Source: Pardosa pseudoannulata (taxonomy: Eukaryota; Arthropoda; Arachnida; Araneae; Lycosidae). From it: a stretch of DNA of 64,000 bases. The DNA lies in assembly GCA_032207245.1 (NCBI GenBank), contig CM063506.1, forward strand, positions 42,805,624 through 42,869,623, given 5' to 3'. A program made the translations under genes and the position numbers. Shown one piece after another: positions 49,914 to 59,150 of this stretch (the first letter of the stretch is position 1; every line of letters begins with the position of its first letter). The notes under the pieces were generated by a model. It had not been told where the DNA came from. It did no database searches and saw only the letters and a program-made list of their open reading frames with translations.

Positions 49914-49981
49914 GGACAAAACCATGAACCTCAGGTTCGCGAATCATAGCAGGGCAAGCACGCTGCTAGATGCTCCACGCC
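49914..49981 (-). other. tRNA-like sequence in the Jockey 3' UTR
   Basis: On the minus strand GGCGTGGAGCATCTAGCAGC, then a TTCGCGAACCTGAGGTTC stretch, resembles the layout of a tRNA or SINE head (acceptor-like start, A-box-like and B-box-like blocks). The B-box match is imperfect and I could not fold a full cloverleaf. It may be a SINE head captured in the UTR, or coincidence. Confidence 0.3.
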
Positions 49982-50236
49982 TTCACAGTTAAAAAAGACT
50001 TAATAGTAATGATATCAAAAATACTGTCTATTGGAGAGATTTGCACAATATGTTCCTCCCTCACAGAAGGAGCGGAGAGCCAGATCAGAACTAAATAGAA
50101 ATATCAGAAAACGTACGATTTATGATGTGTGGCCAATTTTAAGAAATTGTAAAACTTTTTTCTTACATTTTGAAGATTTTTAATAATTTTTTTTTCTTGA
50201 GATTTTTTGATTTTTTATAAAGACAATACAAAAACA

Positions 50237-52919
50237 TTAAGGATCTTTGCCAAGAATGGCCAAAGGCCTTCTTCTATTGCTAGCTTCAGAAGGGTCGTAA
50301 TTGACTAGATTATTGATTAAATCATTGCATAGATTTTTATGAAATTTAACAGAAAGATTGTAGATGAAATTTGGAATAGGAAGAATTTTTAATTCTTCAT
50401 GAATTTTAGTATTTCTAAAATACCAGGGAGCATTAATTATTTCCCTAAGAATTAAATTTTGAATAGTGGTAAGAATTTTAATATTAGAATCTGCTGCATA
50501 CAACCCATACTGGAGCTGCATAGGTAACAATTGGACGTAAAAAGGAAGTGTAAATGAGCAGCTTAATTTTAGTATCCATTTTGCTATGACGAGAAATTAA
50601 GGGGTACAGAGCTCGTTTAGCATTGGTATATTTAGTTTTAACCGAAGTAAAATGTTGCTTCCAAGTTAAGTTTTTTGTCTAGAGTTACTCCTAAATATTT
50701 AACGGTGTCCGACCATGGGATACGAGTGTTATTGATATATATGTTGTAGTTGACATAAGTCGTTCTCTGCTTGGACGTGAACATAGCAGCTTCGCATTTA
50801 GAAGTGTTAATCCTAATTTTCCATCGTTCAAGCCACTCAGAAATTTTGACTAGATGTTTATTAACGGCAGTCACAGCAAATTTATAATTTTTGTTATAAG
50901 CAAAAATAGCAGTATCATCAGCATAAATAGCTAATTCGGTTTTTGGATGCACAGGGATGTCATTAATATAAATGTTAAATAAAGTAGGGCCGAGAAGGGA
51001 TCCCTGTGGAACACCGCTGAGAATTGGAAATTTTAGAAGAAAGAGTTTGATAGATTTTAACTTGAAAAGTACGATCCGAAAGGTAAGAGAAAATTAACTT
51101 AACTAAATGTTTCGAGAAATTATAAAGAAGCAATTTATGAATGAGTGCATGTATCCAGATTTTGTCGAATGCACGAGCAACATCGAGAAAAATTGCAGCA
51201 GTAGATAATTTATTTAATTTATTTTTAGCTAAAATTTCAGCAATACGGTAGACTTGATGAGAGGCCGAAAGATTCTTCCGGAAGCCAAACTGATACGGAA
51301 TTATAATATTATTTTCATCTAAGTGATTGTTCACTTCCGCAAGAATAAAATTTTTCAGTAATTTTACTAATAGTGTTAAGCAAGCTGATCGGACGATAGT
51401 TATCTGGAGAAGAATGATCCTTTTTAGGTTTTGGAATAGGGACAATGATGGAATTTTTCCAATTACTAGGAAAGTGACAAAAATAAAAAATATGATCGAT
51501 GATTGTATAGATATAATAAATATATTGAATGGGGATATGCTTGAGAACAGTATTAGTGATGTTATCTTCTCCAGGAGATTTACGTTTAGGTAAAATGTTT
51601 AATAATTTTGACAAGGGCAGCCGAATCAATATGAACATTAGTGTTAAAGGAATTAAAATTTTGAATGATGTTAATACTATTGGAAACCTCGTTGGTCGTG
51701 TTTACGTCAGAACCTGGATTTGGGGTAAAATTTTGAGCTAACGTGCTGCCGATTAAATTACCCTTTTCTTCTGCAGTATAGAGTATATTGTTAGAATTTG
51801 GAACTTTTAATGGCGGAATAGGAGTGTACGAATTTTTGAAGCGTCTGGCAGCCTTCCAGATGGAATTGTCAGTGGTGTCCAAAGAAGTTAAAAAGTTATC
51901 CCAGTCTTTATTAGATTTATCTTGTATATAGTATTTGAGATCTTGTTGTGTATTATTCATAATTCTTTTATTTATTGGAGTTTTATTACGTTGCCAGGCT
52001 TTTCTGGCCCGATTCCTATTATTAATTAAAATTTTAAGGTGTCTGTCAGAGTGGCGTTTGTCTGCGTCAGGAATGATAGTGGAAGCAAAAGTAATACTGT
52101 CATTAATATCAGAAGTTAATTTAGTAATAAAAGATTCAAGATCATTAGTGTTTTCAATGTTAGGGAGGGCAAAAGGTTTAGAATTAAGATGTTCTTTGAA
52201 TTGCTTCCAATTAACAAATTTCTTTGGAGTAAAAGAGTAAGGGTTATTACTAATAAAGATTTTTAAAAGAACTGGATTATGATCTGATGAGAGGTCACAA
52301 ATAGTATCAATAGTTAAAGAATTTGGAATACCTTTAATTAAGGCAAAGTCAATAACGCTACTGCTATGATTTGTATGGTGAGTTGGTTCTCTAGGTGCGA
52401 AAATATCAAAGTCTGAGTTATCAGAAAAGTTATTAATTACTTGTCCATATGCATTATTACAGGTACAATGCCAGTCCCTATGCCTTGCGTTAAGATCTCC
52501 AAAGATAATAGTATCATTATTAATATTGCTTAAAGCATAGAGATCGGCTAGTACCTCACGCGGATTTAAAGAAGGGGGGATGTAAGTTGAAATTATAGTA
52601 TACGGCGATCCATTATTGATTTTGATGTTTATACAGTGGCGTTAATGACCTGCAAAGAAGGAAGAATAATAACATGATGGGGAATGGAACGTTTAATAAT
52701 AATAGCAGTGCCTCTCATGGATTGATTTAGACTAGGGAAATCATTCCTATATGTGGTGTAGTCTTTGATGTTGAGTTTATCTTCTGGTCGGAGATGGGTT
52801 TCCTGAAGAAGAACAATATCAGGTGAACGCTCATTTACAAATTCCCTGAACTCACGAATCCTAGTTTTGATGCCGTTGCAGTTCCATGCGAAGACTTTTA
52901 GAAACCTATTCAAAGCCAT
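50237..52919 (-). pseudogene. Jockey ORF2: endonuclease and reverse transcriptase, frameshifted
   Basis: Begins at ATG 52919, overlapping the ORF1 stop by one base (TGATG). The APE-type endonuclease shows WNCNGI, QETHL, GDLNARHRDW, a VIDFALI block and SSDHNP. The reverse transcriptase shows NYRPISLLNTISK, QFGFRKNLSASHQ, FLDVARAFDKIW (motif A Asp), GVPQGS and YADDTAIFA (motif C). The C-terminus ends ASNRRRPLAILGKDP. Single-base frameshifts lie near 52630, 51350, 51020, 50685 and 50525, so the protein is not made intact, though all catalytic motifs survive. There is no RNase H, as in Jockey. The decay is mild, so the insertion is relatively young. Confidence 0.92.
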
Positions 52920-54520
52920 CAGGGGCCAGTGGAGGAGTTTTGCATAATACCAGAGAAGAACGCCAATAAGCGTTCCTCCATGGTGTTAGCTTTAGCCAAG
53001 TTAGTTTTAATGTTTCTAAGTTTGATAATTATTTCTTCAAAATCTTGGATGCCTAGAAGTTGTTTAATGTCAGTAAGTAGAGTGGCAATTTCCCCAAGCT
53101 GATTATTGGAAGAGACAAAATTTTCCGAATTGGAAGGTAAAGTCGCTATAGGTAGGGCCTGAGTGGGAGACGTAACTGGTGCAGAAGGCACGCTGGGAGT
53201 GATAGCCTGCGCGAAAGACTTGGTCATAGGTTTGGGAATTGCTGCGACAAAGGTTGGCGTGGCAACCTTTGGCTTTGGAAACTTCGGGCAGCCTTGGTAG
53301 CTGGCTGGATGCTGACCTCCACAATTACAGCATGTTGGGGAATCAATTTTCCCTGTTCCTTTAGGGCAATTCTTTGTATTATGGAACTCAGCGCATTTCA
53401 CACAGCGTGGCTTCATTAAACAGTTATCTGAATGGTGATGGAAAAACTGGCAGTTATGACACTGCTGTACTTTAATGGGGGACCTATAGCGCTCTACAGT
53501 TACTTTAATATAAAAAAGAGATTCTAGCTCATTTATTTTTTTACCAGCATCATTGTTTGTAAGCTGAATTTGGAAGAGGGGCATTGGTTGGTTAGTTTTG
53601 CGTTTAATTAATTGAGCAACCTTTAATACTGGAAATTCCAGTTTGTTCAGTTCATCTTTAATCTCCTCCACCGGAATATCACTAGGGAGACCACGAAGGA
53701 CTACTTTAAGAGGGCGTACTATTCCTAAAGGAAGGATATAACCTTCAACTTTGTTGTCTATTAAAAATTTGGTAATTGCCCTGTGATCATCTTCTGTGTG
53801 GGGCTCGAGGCGAATAAATTCGCCCCCTATCCTAGCATGGAACTTTCTAACATTATTTTGTCCAGCAATTTCTTTAAGCAATTGGCGATAGTTATCTGTT
53901 TTAACAATGGTGATTTGCCTAATTTTAGGCTTAGTATTAAGGTTGGTTGGAATAGTTGAGGAGTTTGTGGGACCTGTAAGGGTTTTTTCCTTAAGATTAG
54001 TGAATTTATTAGTTGTGACAAGTTTTTCAGAGGTCACGATGGGTACTGATCTTTTTGCCGTATGGCGAAGAGGTGGGAGCACAAAATCATTATGCTTAGG
54101 TCTTTTACTAGGAGTTTCTAGCTCAGGAAAATGCTCGTTATTATTTGTCTGCTTACCTTTAAGATGAGCTGCTACCATCGGTCGTTGCGATAAAATTTCT
54201 TGTACGGCGGCAGGCGTCAGCATACCACGTTCCATCATGTGAAGCATAGTTTGATCATACGGGCAGAGATTGGCGGGATCATCCGCTATATCAGCATCCA
54301 TGTCCGAGTCGGAGTCACTAGCTGGAGCCATAATCGTAGACTGTTGGCGAGGCTTAGTAGTAGGCATCTTAGTTTGTGAAGAATCCTTAATAGTTGGTTG
54401 AGATGAAGTTTGGCGAGACTTAGTAGTAGGCATCTTAGTTTGTGAAGAATCCTTAATAGTTGGTTGAGATGAAGTTCGGCGAGACTTAGTAGTAGGCATC
54501 TTAGTTTGTGAAGAATCCAT
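52919..54520 (-). CDS. Jockey ORF1 protein (gag-like, zinc knuckles)
   Basis: An intact frame of 533 codons from the first ATG (54520). The frame stays open for 12 more codons to the element edge, but those begin with GTG and have no ATG. The N-terminus has three tandem 22-residue repeats rich in Ser/Thr/Lys (unit SSQTKMPTTKSR...). A Pro/Lys-rich middle is followed by a PRE_C2HC-type region (LKVVLRGLPSDIPVEEIKDE) and zinc knuckles at about residues 350-420: CHNCQFFHHHSDNC, CVKCAEFHNTKNC and CCNCGGQHPASYQGC. In Jockey elements this protein binds element RNA and forms the ribonucleoprotein. It is the only long intact transposon gene in the window. Confidence 0.92.
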   Translation of the reverse strand: MDSSQTKMPTTKSRRTSSQPTIKDSSQTKMPTTKSRQTSSQPTIKDSSQTKMPTTKPRQQSTIMAPASDSDSDMDADIADDPANLCPYDQTMLHMMERGMLTPAAVQEILSQRPMVAAHLKGKQTNNNEHFPELETPSKRPKHNDFVLPPLRHTAKRSVPIVTSEKLVTTNKFTNLKEKTLTGPTNSSTIPTNLNTKPKIRQITIVKTDNYRQLLKEIAGQNNVRKFHARIGGEFIRLEPHTEDDHRAITKFLIDNKVEGYILPLGIVRPLKVVLRGLPSDIPVEEIKDELNKLEFPVLKVAQLIKRKTNQPMPLFQIQLTNNDAGKKINELESLFYIKVTVERYRSPIKVQQCHNCQFFHHHSDNCLMKPRCVKCAEFHNTKNCPKGTGKIDSPTCCNCGGQHPASYQGCPKFPKPKVATPTFVAAIPKPMTKSFAQAITPSVPSAPVTSPTQALPIATLPSNSENFVSSNNQLGEIATLLTDIKQLLGIQDFEEIIIKLRNIKTNLAKANTMEERLLAFFSGIMQNSSTGP

Positions 54521-54814
54521 ACCAATTGGTTGAGATGAAGGTTCGGGCGACGTCACGAACCTCGATCAGGATCGGCTCCCGGTATTTATATCCTCGGGAG
54601 AAACTGGAATATTCTAGAAAGTACTAGGTACAAACGGTCGCCAAGAAAGTCACCAAGTCGCCAAATTTGGCGATAAATCGCTAAACTGGGCGCCAAAAAT
54701 TAGTCGCCAAAAACATCGCCTACGAGCCAATATCTAGCCAAATACATGATTTACCCATTATAATACACAGTATACGGCAAAAATACATGCCAACTTGCGA
54801 AATTCGTAACAGTG

Positions 54815-56476
54815 TTATTGTTAAAGTCCCTTTTATTTATGACCTTAGAAAGGATACGCATTAATAAAATTGGCATCATTTGGTTTAAGAATTAAAGGGA
54901 AAACTTTATAGAAATTATTCCCACCTCAAAAATAAATTTAGATATAAACCTCTTAATGGTAGTTAAGAAGTAGTGGAGAATTTACTTATTTTGCCATTGT
55001 TGAACTTTCATGGGTTTAACTTTTTGTAAAATTAAATTTGGTAAATTAAACCGGATAAATTGAAAGAAAGAAATCTTGAAGTGATTTGAAATACTCATTT
55101 TATTTAATGAGGATAAAATTAAAACTCAGAGCTGTTTCTGTAAACGAGATTAATGATCCGATATAATGAAAAAGAAAAGAAAAGGAAATCAGCACATGGA
55201 ATAGTAGAATATAAAAATTAATGAATTGTAGAGTACTGAAGAAAGAGGGAAACAGCGTATTCCAAAACACTTTATTTATTTATTTATTTACATTCCCTCA
55301 ATTCTTCTTATTCCTTAATATATAATAAAATGCTTTACAAGAAATAAGTTCCAACTTGATAAAAAGGGAACAAAGTTAGATTTACTGTAATCTTTTTAAA
55401 GACTTACTTAAGGCTCTTTATTATATAAGCAGAGGATGGATAAATGAAAAAACTTCTATGTCGAAAATTTCGGGTTTTAGAAATTCCTTTGAGATTTACT
55501 TTGAAATTACTTCCTAAATGTAAAAAAATCCTTTCATGGTGGTAATCATGTGTTACTCATTATTTCATCTTTGTAAATGATTGTGACATTTACCCCAATT
55601 TTTTCTTTTTTTTCCCTTTTTACGTACTAAGATGAATAAAAATTTTGTGTCATTAGCACTTTTTTCTTCAATTGAAAAGAGACATACTTAACTATGTAAT
55701 GGACACCGTAATTTTTAAAATGAATATGTAAAACATTTGATAGCTGATGCAATATGTTGATTTGAGCGCTGTTTTCCATTCCATAGTTGGGAACACTGTT
55801 AATTCTTCACTTTTCCTCAAGGAACTCCATGTATACTTGTGTGCGTTTATTTTAAAATATGTATCCTTATCGTTCAGTATTTCTATTAATGTTAATAGAT
55901 TGACATGCCATAGCATAATAATGATACTTTTATGGAGATTAGTTTGAATGTAAGGTGTGTTATTTAAAAAATGTATGAAATGCTTTACGAGAAATAAGTT
56001 CCAACTTAACAAAAAGGGAACAAGGAAAGTTACAGAGTGTAAAGGTAAACTAAGTATAGAGGGTGGATAAATGAAAAAACTTCTATGTAGAAAATATCGG
56101 GTTTGATACATTTTTTTGGGGGGGGGATTTACTTTGAAATTACTTAAAAAATGTAAAGAAATCCTTTCATGGTGGTAATCATGTGTTACTCATTATTTCA
56201 TCCTTGTAAATAATTGTGACATTTACCTCAATTCTTTCTTTTTTCGCTTTTTATGTACTAAGATGAATAAAAATTTTGTACAGTTAGCACTTTTTTCTTC
56301 AACTGAAAAGAGACATATTTAACTATGTAATGGAACACCGTGAATTTTTAAAATAAATATCTAAAAAATTCGATCGTTGATGCGATGTTTTGATTCGATC
56401 GTAGGAAACATTGTTAATTCTTCACTTTTCCTACTTCATAGTGTGTAGAAACACCATATACTTGTGTGCGTTTATT
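54815..56476. repeat. Macrosatellite, A block, B block and partial B block
   Basis: The A block starts with the ATACGCATTAATAAAATTGG variant and is followed by a B block from 55135. A second partial B block (AGAAATAAGTTCCAACTTAA) starts near 55975. The open frame 55692-56111 runs antisense through repeat DNA and is not conserved. Confidence 0.85.
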
Positions 56477-56480
56477 TTAA

Positions 56481-57225
56481 CATATTATGTGCAGGTACAT
56501 TTCACAGCGGAATTCTACCGGAAGCGGGTGTTTTGATCGTAAATTAAGTTATTCAGTTAAATCTCAATAGATTGAATATTATTTAATTTTTTAACTAACT
56601 TTTCGTATTTTATATTGAAATATATAAACAAACATATAAATAGAAATATATAAATAACAACCGTAACATTTTTGTAAACAAAATATATATTTTTTAGTGG
56701 ATAAATTTATAATAGTATCGTAAATATGAAAAATCAAGTAGAAATAATAGCATATAATTTTAAGTTTTTCGAAATATGTTACATATAAGCATTTTTACAT
56801 TATAAAAAAATTAAAAGAGCAATCATAAAACTAATAATGTTTTAGAGTGTGGTAACGTGCAAAGCATTTTCCTTTATGAAGAGGTACACGGCAAAACTTG
56901 CATATGTAAGATGTTTCACACCGCACCTTTTTCACTGCACACACTCGACATTGTCTTTGCAGCTCTGTCTTCTTCCCAGTAGTAACAAATTTTTCTAAAA
57001 TATGTTTCCGCATGACGAATGATAATCTTCCAGGATAGTCATATTTAGGTCATATTTAAGGTTTTAATCAACTTTCCTGTTCTGTGGTTCCGCATCGATG
57101 GATGTAAAAACTAGTTTTTATTTGTCTAAAATTTTCCAGAATCTATGTAGTAGACAAGAGTATTCGGCTTCGCTTTCCTGTATATACCGTTATTTCTGTT
57201 AAAAAAACTGACAACTATGTTTACA
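56481..57225 (-). mobile_element. piggyBac-like element (family 4), truncated, with coding end
   Basis: TTAA at 56477-56480, then CATATTATGTGCAGGTACAT, matching the left end of 61529-63435. After about 340 bp of matching AT-rich 3' region it holds the C-terminus of a transposase, then the TAAAAACTAGTTTTTATTTG block, which also matches. The other end is lost near 57225, where macrosatellite resumes. Confidence 0.78.
56831..57060 (-). pseudogene. piggyBac transposase C-terminal Cys-rich domain
   Basis: The minus-strand frame reads a PGRLSF-type linker, then CRVCAVKKVRCETSYICKFC and HKGKCFARYHTLKHY before a stop at 56831. The spaced Cys/His pattern ending YHT..Y is the Cys-rich C-terminal domain of piggyBac/PGBD4-like transposases, which contacts DNA near the transposon ends. 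All expected Cys are present. The catalytic DDD domain upstream is missing. The ATG at 57013 is internal. This is the clearest protein evidence that the TTAA-flanked elements here are piggyBac-type. Confidence 0.85.
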
Positions 57226-57475
57226 AAAGTAGTTTTATAGATTCTTTGCTGAGATTTACTTTGAAATTATTTTTTAAATATTAAGAAATATTTCCAAAGC
57301 GATAATTACGTATTAATACTTATTTTATCTGTGAAACAATTATATGATATACAGTTCTTTTAATTTTTTTTCATTTATTTACATATTAAGATTAATAAAA
57401 TTTTCTACAATAAGAAATTTTTTAATCAGCTAGCAGAAAATAAATATCACAATGTAAAGAAACTGTCGTGAGCTC
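57226..57475. repeat. Macrosatellite, partial B block
   Basis: GAGATTTACTTTGAAATTAT through ACATATTAAGATTAATAAAA. Its end (57381-57463) recurs at 58018-58101 almost unchanged. Confidence 0.75.
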
Positions 57476-57619
57476 GACTGTTTTTTTCCCGCCGGTGGCA
57501 ACGCAAAAAGAGCTGGAAAAAGAAAATAAAGGTTGTTGCTGATGTTGAAGTGTAGTTTGTGGTCGAATGTTTCATTCTTTTTTGAATACTAATTTGCTCT
57601 CCCAAAAGACTATTTTTTT

Positions 57620-58012
57620 TTAGAATAGAACATTGTGGTACCGAAACCCGGGACGAACTTTTGGTGTAGAAGATTCTTTAAACACACCTCTGTGTGGCAA
57701 ATAATGGCTCTTCTTCTCAATTTCATTAAAGGGAACCTCTACAATAACTTCATCTTCGATCCATTGATGAAGTACAGCTTCATAACCTTCAAACTGATTT
57801 TTCTGAATCAATTTCTTCGTGTTTGATTTCAAACGTTCTTTACAGATGTCTTCATTAGAATTTAGAAGAATTTGGTCCGAGATCCATGGTAAATGAACTT
57901 CATATCTTCCCACATCATTGACAGTAACCGTTTTCTTAAAATAATCTAAAGCAGCCGTTTCCATTTCTTTTCTTGATTGAACTTCGGTTACAGTTCTTTT
58001 ACTTTTTTTCAT
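57620..58012 (-). pseudogene. BEL/Pao retrotransposon pol fragment
   Basis: A 130-codon frame. It reads GRYEVHLPWISDQILLNSN, ERLKSNTKKLIQKNQFEGYE, then HYLPHRGVFKESSTPKVRP, the characteristic run linking the protease region to the reverse transcriptase in BEL/Pao polyproteins. The reverse transcriptase core that should follow is replaced after KVRPGF by an unrelated end. No LTRs or gag are nearby. A more decayed second copy lies at 58208-58440. Confidence 0.82.
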
Positions 58013-58440
58013 TTATTTACATATTAAGATTAATAAAATTTTCTACAATAAGACATTTTTTAATCAGCTAGTAGAAAATAAATATCACAATGTAAAGAAA
58101 CAGAATTATAATTAGAAAAAATGCGATACAATTTCGGTTGCTCTCTCATTTGTATTTCGAATGTAGTTACGTACTTCTATTCTTATATAGCTCTAGACTA
58201 TTTTTTTTTAGAATAGAACATTGTTTGAAACATAAACCTTGTTGAAGATTCTTCATTCGTGTGGCAAATAATGTCTTCCTCTTTTATCAAAAGGTGTCAA
58301 GTACGCGCCCCTTCGATCTTTTGATGTCTGCAGCTTCATACCTTCGCCTATTTTCTGAGCAATCTTCGGGTTGATTTAAAGCCTATACGATAATAATGCA
58401 GCGATAAATTCTTCTAAACATTCTTTATTAAGAAGATTTG
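58013..58440. repeat. Second copy of the repeat plus Pao fragment unit
   Basis: 58018-58101 repeats 57381-57463. 58208-58440 repeats the Pao fragment (AGAATAGAACATTGT, GTGTGGCAAATAATG, GCAGCTTCATACCTTC) with deletions and frame loss. Together they show tandem duplication of a unit of about 600-640 bp that already contained the retrotransposon piece. Confidence 0.75.
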
Positions 58441-59150
58441 TTAAAACATATATACACTAATCAAACCCAAAACAGGAACAAGACCGAGGACAAAAACATG
58501 TAGAAACATTTTATTCAACAAAAATGTGATTCTCTGTGATGAGGTTATTTTATTCATGTATAGTCTATTTTAATAGAAAAGTCTTTATATATTTTTAGAA
58601 CATAACAATTATTGTGTGTTTAAAAAAAACCAATGTAACATTACTACATCTTAGTATTACAATGTGAATGTGAAGTATGTACTTACAGTACATAGAGCAA
58701 TAGTTAATGAAGGTGCATAAAAGGTCTTGAATCATATTACATTAAAAATTACCCGTTTCTAGAACTAATGTTTTAATATTTAAGAAGGGATTTAAGTTAA
58801 GTTGTCTGTAAAACTTTTAAAGTCTTATCTGTAGTTTCTATTTAAACCAAGAAACGGATAAATAAAAAATAAACTTTTGTGTCAAAAATTTCGAAAAGGG
58901 CTTCGTAATTCTTTTTCAGATTTACTTTGAAATTACTTCTTAAGCAAAGAGAAATCCTTTCATGGTGGCAATTATATGTTATTCTTTTTTCATTCTTGTA
59001 AAGAAATGTGATATGTAGTTTTTATTCAATTTTTCTTTATAAGCATTAAAATGAATGATAAAAATTCTGTGTAATTAGTACCTTTTTTCTTCAATTGAAA
59101 ACAAATATATTTAACTGTGTAACAAAACGCAGTGAGTTTTTTAAAAAAGT
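58441..59150. repeat. Macrosatellite, decayed partial block, and unassigned DNA
   Basis: From about 58790 the B-block order is recognisable (GTGTCAAAAATTTCG, AAATCCTTTCATGGTGGCAA, TTTTTCTTCAATTGAAAA). 58441-58780 has no assignment. Confidence 0.65.

Larger units (their letters stand above)
49515..54556 (-). mobile_element. Jockey-clade LINE, near full length
   Basis: Bounded by a perfect 17-bp target duplication GATCCTGATCGAGGTTC (minus-strand sense; 49498-49514 and 54557-54573). It contains ORF1 and a frameshifted ORF2 in the expected order plus a ~720-bp 3' UTR with an AT microsatellite. The 3' junction has no poly(A). There is no 5' UTR: the ORF1 frame is open from the first base, so the copy is probably slightly 5'-truncated. 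Total 5042 bp. Confidence 0.9.
49291..54811 (-). mobile_element. Solo LTR, split by a Jockey insertion
   Basis: The two halves (49291-49514 and 54574-54811) join into a ~462-bp LTR beginning TGTTACGAATTTCGC and ending with GTAACA on the minus strand. A TATAAATA box lies near 54580-54590 in the upstream half, and AATAAAG near 49358 in the downstream half, the right order for U3-R-U5. Possible 4-bp flanks are GTAT/GTGT. No internal retroviral-type genes are attached, so it is a recombination product. It is probably Gypsy-like; BEL/Pao cannot be excluded. Confidence 0.72.

Noticed and set aside
51327..52240. Plus-strand frames of 70-101 codons
   Set aside because: Antisense to Jockey ORF2, which carries endonuclease and reverse transcriptase motifs.
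53103..54525. Other frames inside Jockey ORF1 on both strands
   Set aside because: Shadows of the intact 533-codon frame with zinc knuckles.
55692..56111. 139-codon minus-strand open frame
   Set aside because: It lies in macrosatellite B blocks; the frame is not kept in other copies and matches no family.
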